34,828 bases of DNA, taken from positions 1 to 34,828 of the forward strand of contig JAEOTL010000435.1 of NCBI GenBank assembly GCA_016839845.1, read 5' to 3'. Positions within the stretch are counted from its first letter, which is position 1. Each line of letters starts with the position of its first letter. The notes beneath the pieces are model-generated. The model was given only the letters and a program-made list of their open reading frames with translations. It was not told where the DNA came from and ran no database searches. A program made the position numbers and the translations under genes. This document shows, one piece after another, positions 1 to 7,848 of the stretch. The stretch comes from Promethearchaeota archaeon. GTDB lineage: Archaea; Asgardarchaeota; Lokiarchaeia; Sigynarchaeales; SOKP01.

Positions 1-209
1 CGTGCCCAATCTGAATGAACATGAAAGTAATGATTTAAAAGCTTTACATTTTCAAAGGATTGGGTGAAAAATTCTTCTTCCTTCTGCTGAGTCAAGTTAT
101 CATACAATCTTTCAGAGAGTTCTCTCTCCAGCTCTCTTTCTGGAAAGGAATAGAAAATTTTTGGTCCTATTTTTGTATGAAAAAATGATAACAGAACAAT
201 CATAATCAT
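1..209 (-). CDS. Longin-like protein, 5' part only (cut by window edge)
   Basis: The reading frame starts at the ATG at 209 and runs off the left edge after 69 codons, so only the N-terminus is visible. It begins MIMIVLLSFFHTKIGPKIFY, followed by a charged helix (PERELERELSERLYDNL). The pattern of a hydrophobic strand, then GPKIFYSFP, then an amphipathic helix is that of the longin/Roadblock-like N-terminal domains common in Asgard archaea. The 290-aa longin-like protein at 9735 has a similar start (LIHDEIRGPEIKCSYY). Alternative starts are a second in-frame ATG at 203 and a TTG at 212; none has a clear ribosome binding site. An AT-rich promoter region lies upstream. The role is unknown; a GTPase-regulating or membrane-tethering function is only inferred from the fold resemblance. 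Confidence 0.55.
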   Translation of the reverse strand, partial: MIMIVLLSFFHTKIGPKIFYSFPERELERELSERLYDNLTQQKEEEFFTQSFENVKLLNHYFHVHSDWA

Positions 210-379
210 CAACGAGGTACATTGATCTTTCTTAATTTTTTATATAGCAACCTCACCATATAAATCTCGCTTATTTAAATTAAAAAGATTTTGCATATTT
301 AATAGAATTCAATTTTGGGTATCATTTTTTTTTGCTTCTTAGGATAGTCTAGGTGTTTTAAAAATAATAAGGAGAGAGT

Positions 380-775
380 TTACTTATCTTGGATTGATTT
401 TAATTCTTTTTCAAGGATTTTAATTTCTTTGTCAATTGCTTTAGTTTTGGTTTTCTTCTCTTTCGCAATCAATTTCAACTTGTTTGTAAGAGTTTTCTCT
501 TTTTCTCTTTTTAGATCATTACAATCTTGCTCAAGATTTTTTATTATTTGGGTTAATTCTTTCTTTTTTAACTCTAATTCTTGAATCTTTTCATTAAGTT
601 CATTAAGGATTTTTTTATGACCTTGCAATTTTACTTCAAGATCTTCAATTCTAGGGTCAAGTTCTTCACAAATTTTATTATTAATGTATGCTTCTTTTTT
701 CTTGGCTACATCCTCGATTTGCTGAATCTCCACTGCTATCCGATTGATCTGATCCCTAAGGTCTTCGTCCGACAT
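380..775 (-). CDS. Coiled-coil protein, 131 aa
   Basis: This is a short, highly charged protein that is predicted to be almost entirely alpha-helical coiled coil. From about residue 5 to the end it shows continuous heptads rich in Lys, Glu and Leu/Ile (for example ELELKKKELTQIIKNLEQD), with no glycine- or proline-rich break and no membrane segment or signal peptide. It starts at an ATG (MSDEDLRDQ) without a strong Shine-Dalgarno; a TATA-like stretch lies about 40 bp upstream (around 811-825). It sits between a longin-like gene and a Ras-like GTPase on the same strand but is separated from both by AT-rich gaps, so it is probably its own transcript. I cannot assign a function: a scaffold or effector for the neighbouring GTPase is conceivable, but such low-complexity helices give no homology signal by eye. 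Confidence 0.7.
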   Translation of the reverse strand: MSDEDLRDQINRIAVEIQQIEDVAKKKEAYINNKICEELDPRIEDLEVKLQGHKKILNELNEKIQELELKKKELTQIIKNLEQDCNDLKREKEKTLTNKLKLIAKEKKTKTKAIDKEIKILEKELKSIQDK

Positions 776-1007
776 ATTTTTATCCTATATTCAAATTTGA
801 ATAAAAATAGATACTTATATGTAAAGAATTTTAATATGGTTATTTATTATTTTCTACCTTTAGTGAATTGAAACCAGATCTTTATTTCAAATTTTCTTAA
901 ATAAATCAGGTGAAAAAATAGATCCTGAAAATTATAATACCTTTAAAATTAATGTAAAAAGAAAGAGAAGTTAAAAAATTCTTAAATCTACACCCTGGTC
1001 TTTTATC

Positions 1008-1556
1008 TTAGGTAGCAATACTTTCCACATCACCTTCTTTAACCATATTGTTCATTAACATTAATCTTGTAAGTGCCTCGAATGCCTCCACAACATTCTC
1101 ACCACTTTTACTAGAGCACTCAATAAACCCCGTGAAGCCTAAAGCTTTAGCGATTCCAACAGCTTTTTCCCGTGAAACTGCTCTACTATCATTTAAGTCC
1201 AGTTTACCACCAAGTAATATAACTGGGAAATTTTGATTTGTTTCCCTTAATAAAGATAACCATCTACCAATGTGAGCGAAAGAAGTGTAATTTGTAATGT
1301 CATACATCATAATACCCCCCATTGCGCCATATAAATATTGAGGAAACATATAACGAAATCGTTCTTCTCCCGCGAAATCCCATAACATTAATTTAATGTC
1401 CATCTTATTGAATCTGCTATCTTTCGTTTGAAAATCTACACCGATTGTCCTAGGACAATTCGAATCATATTCATTAGTCATGAACCTCTTTCTTAGTGTT
1501 GTCTTACCACACCCCATATCACCGAAAATAACGGCTTTGAAGATTGCATCATACAT
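1008..1556 (-). CDS. Ras/Rab-like small GTPase with altered G3 and G4 motifs
   Basis: This 182-aa protein has the full Ras-superfamily layout. The P-loop GDMGCGKT is at residues 12-19, switch I has T37 in TIGVDF, G3 is WDFAGEERF at 59-67, G4 is GGKLD at 116-120 and G5 is ECSSKSG at 146-152. Length and motif spacing match Rab/Ras proteins, and TIGVDF is Rab-like. Two positions are unusual: the catalytic glutamine of switch II (DTAGQE in Ras) is Glu64 here, and the asparagine of NKxD is Gly117. Both should affect hydrolysis or base recognition if the family's rules hold. There is no C-terminal cysteine motif, so no prenylation site, as is usual for archaeal members. It is preceded by a TATA-like box at about 1672-1680 and a palindrome, and followed by a coiled-coil gene. 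It probably acts as a cytoplasmic nucleotide switch. Confidence 0.93.
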   Translation of the reverse strand: MYDAIFKAVIFGDMGCGKTTLRKRFMTNEYDSNCPRTIGVDFQTKDSRFNKMDIKLMLWDFAGEERFRYMFPQYLYGAMGGIMMYDITNYTSFAHIGRWLSLLRETNQNFPVILLGGKLDLNDSRAVSREKAVGIAKALGFTGFIECSSKSGENVVEAFEALTRLMLMNNMVKEGDVESIAT

Positions 1557-1671
1557 AATAATCGAATTATATCCCTGTTAAGTAGTTCATTCTTTTTCCA
1601 TCCAATAAGATTTTCTCCAAAAACGCCTTATTTGTAAAAAAATCTTGCAATGCTCATCATAAAAACGCCCA

Positions 1672-1695
1672 TATTTAAATCTTTTGGAAAAGATT
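1672..1695 (-). promoter_or_regulatory. Candidate promoter with adjacent palindrome for the Ras-like GTPase
   Basis: On the minus strand an AT-rich TATA-like box (TTTAAATAT, 1672-1680) lies about 115 bp before the GTPase start. Directly upstream of and overlapping it is an inverted repeat with 8-bp arms, AATCTTTT GG AAAAGATT (1678-1695). The position over the BRE/TATA region is where an archaeal regulator could bind. The rest of the 385-bp gap between 1556 and 1942 shows no convincing gene. Confidence 0.35.
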
Positions 1696-1941
1696 AACCA
1701 ATATTTCCTTTTTTTCTCGGAAATTAAAGAACAATTGTTGGAAGATGAATAAGCTTTACTGATTTCATTTTTGTCGTATGAAATAAAGGAAATTATTTTT
1801 CTACTTTAGTAACATTAAATAAACGAAAAAGAAAGAAGATTAATTTAATTTGGAGTTATAAATCTCCTTATTATCTGAAAAAAATGAGAAGTTCTATTAA
1901 AAATAATTTGAATAACTTGAATAATAGACTAGCGCTAATTC

Positions 1942-2373
1942 TTATTCATTACTGCTTAAAATTTTTGAAATTTCAAGTGCAGCTCGCTCACATTCAAAAA
2001 TGACGAGTCCCAATTGTGCAGCTTTATTAGTAGAAACTGCTACTACTGCGATTTCAGCATCAAAGACCAATAAAAATCCATTAATCCCTTTAATAAATAA
2101 TTGTTTAAATTTTCCAATCTCCATTTCCACGACTGTTCTTTCGGATAAAGAGAGCAAAGTCGCTACCATGGCAGATATTATCGTTTCATTTGCTTTTCGG
2201 GGCAATACAGAAAGGATGGGAAGCCCTTCTACTGTTGTAATAGCTGCCATTGTAATACTAGAGTTAGAAGATACAAGCTTTTTCAAAATTACTTCCAAGC
2301 TCTCTAAAACAGTAGTATTTTCCCCTATCATTATTACTTGAAGCTTTACATAATTCTCAAGATTCATTCCCAT
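1942..2373 (-). CDS. Roadblock/LC7 domain protein
   Basis: This is a stand-alone Roadblock/LC7 protein of 143 aa. After a short N-terminal extension, residues 22-140 follow the family order: a first helix (TVLESLEVILKKLVSSN), a strand with the typical TTVEGLPILSVLP turn, a long helix with small residues (ETIISAMVATLLSLSERTV), strands (FKQLFIKGINGFLLVFDAE and IAVVAVSTNKAAQLGLV) and a last helix. Such proteins dimerise and serve as regulators or platforms for small GTPases (MglB with MglA, LAMTOR subunits with Rag GTPases). The Ras-like GTPase gene lies about 390 bp downstream on the same strand and is a natural partner candidate (inference). The first ATG is at 2373 and a second in-frame ATG at 2367; neither has a Shine-Dalgarno. 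A TATA-like run (2468-2478) lies about 95 bp upstream. Confidence 0.93.
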   Translation of the reverse strand: MGMNLENYVKLQVIMIGENTTVLESLEVILKKLVSSNSSITMAAITTVEGLPILSVLPRKANETIISAMVATLLSLSERTVVEMEIGKFKQLFIKGINGFLLVFDAEIAVVAVSTNKAAQLGLVIFECERAALEISKILSSNE

Positions 2374-2611
2374 ACATTAATCAAACATTGCTTGCACTTA
2401 TGGGAAATGATTCACTCAAATAAATCAACCCTTTGAGCTATCTTGAAGTATTATATAATAAGGAATCTCTATATAAAAATATGCATCTAGTCAAACAATA
2501 CAGCCTTAATAATGCAGAGATTTTTCCTTGAATGAACCACAAAATAGGGCTTAACGGGAATTATGAAACATAAAACTAATGTTTTAATATCATTTTTTTT
2601 CTCTAATAATC

Positions 2612-3046
2612 ATGAGTGACCTTAAAACAAAACCCACAGATAAGAGTGTTAATGAGTTTCTAAACAAAGTTGAAAACACTACCAGACGGGAAGATTCATT
2701 TGAAATTCTAAACCTCATGAAAAAAATTACACAAGAAGAACCCGTAATGTGGGGTGATAGTATTGTAGGATTCGGATCATACCATTATAAATATGATAGT
2801 GGACGTGAAGGGGATTGGTTTCAAATAGGGTTTTCACCACGGAAACAATACTTAACTATATATATTATGTCTGGCTTTGAAAAATATGACAAACTCCTTG
2901 AAAACCTTGGGAAATTTAGAACTGGAAAATCATGTTTGTACATTAATAAATTGAAAGATATTAGTATACCACTTTTAAAAGAGCTCATGATTGAGTCTAT
3001 CCAATACATAAAGGAATATGTCCATAATTCTTCAAGTGGGATGTAA
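2612..3046 (+). CDS. DUF1801 family protein
   Basis: This 144-aa protein matches the DUF1801 (YdhG-like) family. It has an N-terminal helix with TKPTDKSVNEFLNKV (6-20), the signature MWGDSIVGFGSYHYKY (46-61), then strands DWFQIGFSPRKQYLTIYIM (68-86) and the GKFRTGKSCLYINKL stretch (100-114). It closes with a helix. It has no signal peptide or membrane segment, so it is cytoplasmic. The family has an alpha/beta fold of unclear role; one Bacillus homologue is described as an iron chaperone, which cannot be transferred here without more evidence. It starts at ATG 2612 with no Shine-Dalgarno. An AT-rich box about 25-30 bp upstream (2578-2592) suggests a leaderless transcript. It is divergent from the Roadblock gene and seems functionally unrelated to its neighbours. 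Confidence 0.85.
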   Translation: MSDLKTKPTDKSVNEFLNKVENTTRREDSFEILNLMKKITQEEPVMWGDSIVGFGSYHYKYDSGREGDWFQIGFSPRKQYLTIYIMSGFEKYDKLLENLGKFRTGKSCLYINKLKDISIPLLKELMIESIQYIKEYVHNSSSGM

Positions 3047-3090
3047 ATAATAACTAACTATTTCGTAAGTTAAAAAATTATACTGGATCG

Positions 3091-3216
3091 CTATATTCCA
3101 AGGACCTGAATTAACCATCGAATCCCAAAAAAGATTATCCAGATGCCTAGACCAATAATTATAATCCATTTTATAAGTATTTCAATATCCTTCCCTTTCT
3201 TAAATAAGGGTCTCAC
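3091..3216 (-). CDS. Possible 41-aa single-pass membrane peptide
   Basis: A short minus-strand frame begins with GTG at 3216 and ends with TAG at 3091-3093. The peptide has a basic head (VRPLFKKGKDIEILIK) and one strongly hydrophobic segment (WIIIIGLGIWIIFFGIRWL), which is a credible membrane helix. There is no ATG or TTG upstream in frame before a stop, so GTG is the only start; an AGGAG overlaps it rather than preceding it, which weakens the case. It lies in the 378-bp gap between the DUF1801 gene and the helical protein at 3425. AT-rich DNA readily encodes hydrophobic Ile/Phe runs, so it may be spurious. Confidence 0.3.
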   Translation of the reverse strand: MRPLFKKGKDIEILIKWIIIIGLGIWIIFFGIRWLIQVLGI

Positions 3217-3410
3217 TCCTAATTTTCCATACTACCAAATTATCTTTTTTTTCTACATGAATAAAATATAACTATTTCGATTGTTTTATTTAGTAATCTT
3301 AGGTTTAAAACTAATTCTGTATATTACACATATGAGAGACATTAAAATTTTCCTCCTCTTGTTTTTTTAATAATTATCAAATAAGAAACACTTATTGGTT
3401 GAATTTCTTT

Positions 3411-3415
3411 GGAGG
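3411..3415 (+). promoter_or_regulatory. Shine-Dalgarno site fixing the start of the 147-aa protein
   Basis: GGAGG ends nine bases before ATG 3425. It decides in favour of this start over the upstream TTG at 3395, which has no such site. Confidence 0.7.
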
Positions 3416-3424
3416 ACAGAACCC

Positions 3425-3868
3425 ATGCCTCATTTTGGATTGATTGATGAGAGTTTACCTGAAGCAGAACAATATTTAATGAGAGCTAGGCTCCATATAA
3501 AAGGTGGTAAGATAAGATTACAGCGGAAAGAATTCTCAGCGGGGATCGCTGCTCTTTATGATGCTTTCATATTTTCCTTATATTGGTTTTTCTTGTCAAA
3601 TCCTTTAATTAAACCATTACTATTCTATGAAGATGGATCTTATAAAGACGAAAGTTTACTCTATTCAATCTTGTTAAACCAGAATAAAATTGATGGCACA
3701 TTTAACTTTAAGAAATTCTCAAATATCGCCACAAAGGCTATATATTCTAAGTTAAATAAGCTCCCTGAAAAATATTTATTAGGACAATTTGATCATTTAA
3801 TGGAAGAATTAACAATAACACCTTACAATACTAATTTATTACCCGATGAAGAAGCAATTACTCTATAA
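3425..3868 (+). CDS. Small helical protein of unknown function, 147 aa
   Basis: I place the start at ATG 3425 rather than at the in-frame TTG 3395, because a perfect GGAGG (3411-3415) lies nine bases before this ATG and inside the longer frame. The protein starts MPHFGLIDESLPEAEQYLMR and is mostly helical. The segment AEQYLMRARLHIKGGKIRLQ and the aromatic helix that follows (ALYDAFIFSLYWFFLSN) resemble the start of HEPN-like or helical-bundle proteins, but the HEPN catalytic RxxxxH motif is not seen. It has no signal peptide, and the hydrophobic helix around residues 40-60 is interrupted by polar residues, so a membrane role is doubtful. It converges on the large receptor gene at 3914. Function is not recognisable. 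Confidence 0.7.
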   Translation: MPHFGLIDESLPEAEQYLMRARLHIKGGKIRLQRKEFSAGIAALYDAFIFSLYWFFLSNPLIKPLLFYEDGSYKDESLLYSILLNQNKIDGTFNFKKFSNIATKAIYSKLNKLPEKYLLGQFDHLMEELTITPYNTNLLPDEEAITL

Positions 3869-3913
3869 TTAACGAGTCTTCATATAGATTATTCTCTTAT
3901 CTCTACACGGAAT

Positions 3914-6900
3914 CTATTTTAAACTAGTTTTAACTCCTGTTGTAGAAGAAATGACTATTTGTTTCTTAATTAGCATTTCTAGGGCTTCTATTATCTTGTC
4001 TTGATCTTTTTCGTGAACTGTTTCAGTTGTATCCTGTAAATAAAAGTTTTTCTGCTCACGTGTCATAGAGAAGATCACATTAAGAACCCGTTTTTCCATT
4101 TTACTTAAAGCCGTTTCTTTAGAGATTAGATTCGGGTCTATTGTAGGGTTAATTCTATACTCCTCTCTGTAATACAGTTGGAAGTGATCTTGAATAAGAG
4201 GGGGTAGAATTTTATTGAATATTTCTAAATCTCCATCCCATTTTTCTATTTTATGTGAAACTTGTGAATTTATTTTTGAGAGGAATTCTGCTGTTTTTTC
4301 CTTAAATCTCTCAGAAGCCTTTTCTTTTAAGATAAAGACTATTCTTAATTCTTTATAATCGCTAATAAAGAAATTAAAATGTTTAAAATCAAGTTCGATT
4401 ATTTTCTCCTTACTTTTTAGAGGATCTGATTTAATCGTTACTTGCTCTATTTTCTCTCTTCCAATTATTTCCCTGCTAATTAATGTTATTGCTTGAATGA
4501 AACCAGATAATAATTCATTCTGATAACTCTTAAAAACGTAATAGCTTTTTGAATAGATATTAATTCCGGATTCTTTTCCAGAGACCACAATGGCTTCTAT
4601 ATTCATTATATCCTTATATCTTTGAGTTGCTGCTAGTAGAGTCGCCCTTTTTCTCCTCTTTGCAGGAATAATTACATAACTCCTTAAACTAATTAAACCC
4701 AACACTGCAATAACACCAATTAACGCTAAAAGAATGTACCATGGTAGACCGGAACTGGTTGATGGGAGGGGATCTGTAATACTAATTACAAATGAGAAGT
4801 CCGTTGATTTATAAAGTGATCCCTCTTTTGTAATTATTAATTCCATAGTGCGGCTTCCTACCCTACTAGGAATTTCTAAATCTAATTCATAAATTCCATC
4901 AGACATATAACTGAAATACCCATTTCCAAAAATCCAAGAAAACCATACTGAAGCATTGTCAATATAATTATCAGTGTCGGCTTCTGTTAAATTTATCCTT
5001 ATAGTTATTGTTTCTCCAATAAAAACATCTAATGAATCTTGGAAATCGATTGGACTAACCTTCATTTCGATATGAACTACGTTTACGGTAATAGTTTTGA
5101 AAGCTGCCTCAAAACCTTCTTTTTCCAGTTGTAATACTGCTGTATATGTGTCTATTGAAAGATTTACTGTATCCAATCGTAAAATAAATCCATTACCATC
5201 GGGTGTCACATTAAATACACTTGGCCATATTACCGTTAAATTAGCCCCTGCGACTAGTTGTCCTGACTCTTCTTCTGTAAAATTAACCTTAATATCAATA
5301 GCTGTATTAACTGATGGATTAACAACGGATGAATTTACATTAATTATTGTTGATATTGGGGTGATACTCATGGTGATATAACCGATAGTAGCCCCATAGT
5401 TTGTTTTATTGGCATAAATAGCGATAGTAAACGTATCAATTATCCCTTCAATCGGTAAGTCGGCTGTAGAAAAGTTAAGGGTATATGATCCGTTATTATG
5501 ATTAATTGTATCCCATGATCTTTGCCAATCCGTACTAATATTCGCGGGCCAAATCATAGCCCCAGAAATTGCTCCGGTGACATTTATTTGACAGGTTGCG
5601 AAGCTATTTGCCATTGCTTCTATCACATTATGAGGAACTTCCAACTGTAAAGCTTGAGAAATAACTTTTATATGAATTAAATTATTAACTGATTGATTCT
5701 CGTAAAAATCTGTAATAGAATTTACCGAAATATAGTAGTCACCTAAACCTAAAGAGCTCGTATCAATATCAGCCAAATAGATGCCAGAACCTTGATAGAG
5801 CATTGTACCAGATTGCCCAAAAGTGGAATTATACATAACTTCTGCGAACGCAATAGGGGAATTAATATCAGCATCAGTTAACCTCACTTTCACTAAGAGA
5901 GGATCGCCTGTAATTATCTCAAAAAATGAAGTTTCCGCAGTTAGGTTAGAATGATGCCAGACGATAAATTCTAATTCTTTATAACCTACTTTATCTATAT
6001 CTAAGTAAGATTGATTATTTACCCACTGTATTGTAGCTGTGTATTGTCCAACTACCATGCCAGGACCAATTGTAAAATTCCCAAATATCTCATTATAAGA
6101 GCTAGGTTCCCTACTATCTTGCCACGCAATACTACTATTTGGATAAAAAATGGTAACGTTTAATCTTGTGTTTGGAAGAGAAACAGAATTATTTAAAGAT
6201 ACCTCTATTTGGAATATGTCATTAAATTTGAGTTTTTCTGTACTTCTAAATGAGCTTCCGTTCCAAACCTGAAGATTTCCATTAGAAATATAATTCTTAC
6301 TGATAGCTTCAAGTTTCCAAATTCCCGATCCAAATATCCAATAAGGTATTGTCAACCTTTGGGATCCAAAATATCTTCCCAAGCAACTCCCAGTCACATT
6401 TGCTTCAAAACCATCTAAAATTTGGGTAAATGACCAGTCACTTGGTTTATCAAATTCTACCCAGGAACTATAACCACCAGGAATTGAAGATATTGAAAAC
6501 TCTACTTGCCAACTAATATTCGACCCTAATGTGTATAAACTCCCTATTTTACCTGACGCCGTGGAATTTATTACCTTCATTGCATATGAGGTGAGGGTAA
6601 TTGTATCAACTATGAAATCAAGGAAATCTGAAATATTACTATAAATTGTGAAATCGACATCTCCGGTAGGATTACGGACTCTATCAGTTTCTATGTAAGA
6701 ATAGCCACTACCAATAGTTTCTAATTTATTATAATATGTATAGTTTTGAGCAAATTCATTGTCATAAGTTTTTATTAATCCTGTTTCATTGAGTTCAGTC
6801 CATAATTCAAATTTAAAGTTATCAAAATTAAACTTACACCAATTTTTACTTGCATCTTCATTCATAATAAAGCCTACTCTAATTGTTATTACTCCTGGTA

Positions 6901-7606
6901 GGACTTGACCATACGATACTGGATTATAATTCATAATCGTACTAAACCACGTGGTTAATGGTAGGCTTGATGCATACACAGATTGATTTATTTCTGTATC
7001 CCCTATGATTATTGACATAAATAAACTAGTATTGAAGGTGTTTGACCATTCCTTACGATAATCGAAAGAAAAAGTAGCTGTATCACTTCGAAGCGCTTCA
7101 CTCTGGAGAGTAATATTTTGCTCGAAATATGCATATTCCCCCTTTAATCTAGCATTATTACCACTGCTCTGAATTGATATATACCCATTGGGATGTCCAC
7201 CAGTTCCATCCCACGAATTGGTCAAGTCACCCGTATTAGTTTTATAGACCCAACCACTATCATCAGAATCCAAATCACTGTTTACAACTATCTGCTCCTT
7301 TTTAGATACTCCCTCATAATTAACGGTTGTATTTTTGGAGACCCACCCTTGAGTAAGGGTATAGCTGACATTCTCTCCTGATCTTATGTTAGAATACGTA
7401 GAACTAGTAATATTTGCATATTGATGGATCTGTAATAATCTCCCATTTGGTTCATCAGTTGCTAAATGGGGAATAGTTTCATTTGTAGGGTAAGTATCTT
7501 GTTTATTATTACTAGTGATTTCATTTTCAGAGAAAAGTAATAGACCGAATAGGGAAAATTGTAAGACGATGACTATTATAAACAAAAATAACCCTCTTTT
7601 CTCCAC
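3914..7606 (-). CDS. Receptor-like single-pass protein with a longin/Roadblock-like cytoplasmic tail
   Basis: This 1230-aa protein starts with GTG 7606, supported by an AGGTG site at 7611-7615. Residues 4-27 (RGLFLFIIVIVLQFSLFGLL) form a signal peptide or anchor. The large ectodomain is beta-rich, has many N-x-S/T sequons and carries invasin- or Ig-like segments (for example TIRINLTEADTDNYIDNASV). A membrane helix at about 955-974 (WYILLALIGVIAVLGLISL) is followed by the basic stop AKRRKR, so the last 255 residues face the cytoplasm. That tail begins with an alpha/beta domain of longin/Roadblock type (about 1000-1115: NIEAIVVSGKESGINIYSKS, then ELLSGFIQAITLIS) and ends with a winged-helix-like helical region (about 1160-1230). 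The same tail occurs in the protein at 30331. It is probably a surface sensor or adhesin that presents a GTPase-type platform inside (inference). Confidence 0.82.
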   Translation of the reverse strand: MEKRGLFLFIIVIVLQFSLFGLLLFSENEITSNNKQDTYPTNETIPHLATDEPNGRLLQIHQYANITSSTYSNIRSGENVSYTLTQGWVSKNTTVNYEGVSKKEQIVVNSDLDSDDSGWVYKTNTGDLTNSWDGTGGHPNGYISIQSSGNNARLKGEYAYFEQNITLQSEALRSDTATFSFDYRKEWSNTFNTSLFMSIIIGDTEINQSVYASSLPLTTWFSTIMNYNPVSYGQVLPGVITIRVGFIMNEDASKNWCKFNFDNFKFELWTELNETGLIKTYDNEFAQNYTYYNKLETIGSGYSYIETDRVRNPTGDVDFTIYSNISDFLDFIVDTITLTSYAMKVINSTASGKIGSLYTLGSNISWQVEFSISSIPGGYSSWVEFDKPSDWSFTQILDGFEANVTGSCLGRYFGSQRLTIPYWIFGSGIWKLEAISKNYISNGNLQVWNGSSFRSTEKLKFNDIFQIEVSLNNSVSLPNTRLNVTIFYPNSSIAWQDSREPSSYNEIFGNFTIGPGMVVGQYTATIQWVNNQSYLDIDKVGYKELEFIVWHHSNLTAETSFFEIITGDPLLVKVRLTDADINSPIAFAEVMYNSTFGQSGTMLYQGSGIYLADIDTSSLGLGDYYISVNSITDFYENQSVNNLIHIKVISQALQLEVPHNVIEAMANSFATCQINVTGAISGAMIWPANISTDWQRSWDTINHNNGSYTLNFSTADLPIEGIIDTFTIAIYANKTNYGATIGYITMSITPISTIINVNSSVVNPSVNTAIDIKVNFTEEESGQLVAGANLTVIWPSVFNVTPDGNGFILRLDTVNLSIDTYTAVLQLEKEGFEAAFKTITVNVVHIEMKVSPIDFQDSLDVFIGETITIRINLTEADTDNYIDNASVWFSWIFGNGYFSYMSDGIYELDLEIPSRVGSRTMELIITKEGSLYKSTDFSFVISITDPLPSTSSGLPWYILLALIGVIAVLGLISLRSYVIIPAKRRKRATLLAATQRYKDIMNIEAIVVSGKESGINIYSKSYYVFKSYQNELLSGFIQAITLISREIIGREKIEQVTIKSDPLKSKEKIIELDFKHFNFFISDYKELRIVFILKEKASERFKEKTAEFLSKINSQVSHKIEKWDGDLEIFNKILPPLIQDHFQLYYREEYRINPTIDPNLISKETALSKMEKRVLNVIFSMTREQKNFYLQDTTETVHEKDQDKIIEALEMLIKKQIVISSTTGVKTSLK

Positions 7607-7848
7607 TTAGAACACCTTTACTTAATGAATACACTCATACCTTGAATTAAAGTTAAAACTGGGCTTAACCAGCTATAAATATAGTGATAATTTTGGCTAA
7701 TAAATCTATTTTTTCAACAGTACTGATTAATTATACCATTTCTTCAATATAAAAATATAAATTAGAATGAAAACATGTATTCAATCAAAATAGATAAATA
7801 GAGAAATTCTAAGATAAATAGTAACATTTTCAAAATTAAAAAGTAATT
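7607..7848. promoter_or_regulatory. Divergent promoter region
   Basis: This 242-bp gap separates the minus-strand receptor gene from the plus-strand coiled-coil/Roadblock-like gene. A TATA-like element for the minus gene is at about 7671-7682 (TATTTATAG on that strand). One for the plus gene is at about 7750-7766 (TATAAAAATATAAATTAG). No gene or strong inverted repeat is visible. Confidence 0.4.

Noticed and set aside
581..871. Plus-strand 96-aa Phe/Leu-rich frame
   Set aside because: It is antisense to the Lys/Glu coiled-coil gene, whose complement always reads as Phe/Leu-rich.
2000..2341. Plus-strand 113-aa frame antisense to the Roadblock gene
   Set aside because: It is the complement of a well-supported Roadblock domain and has no domain signature or ribosome site.
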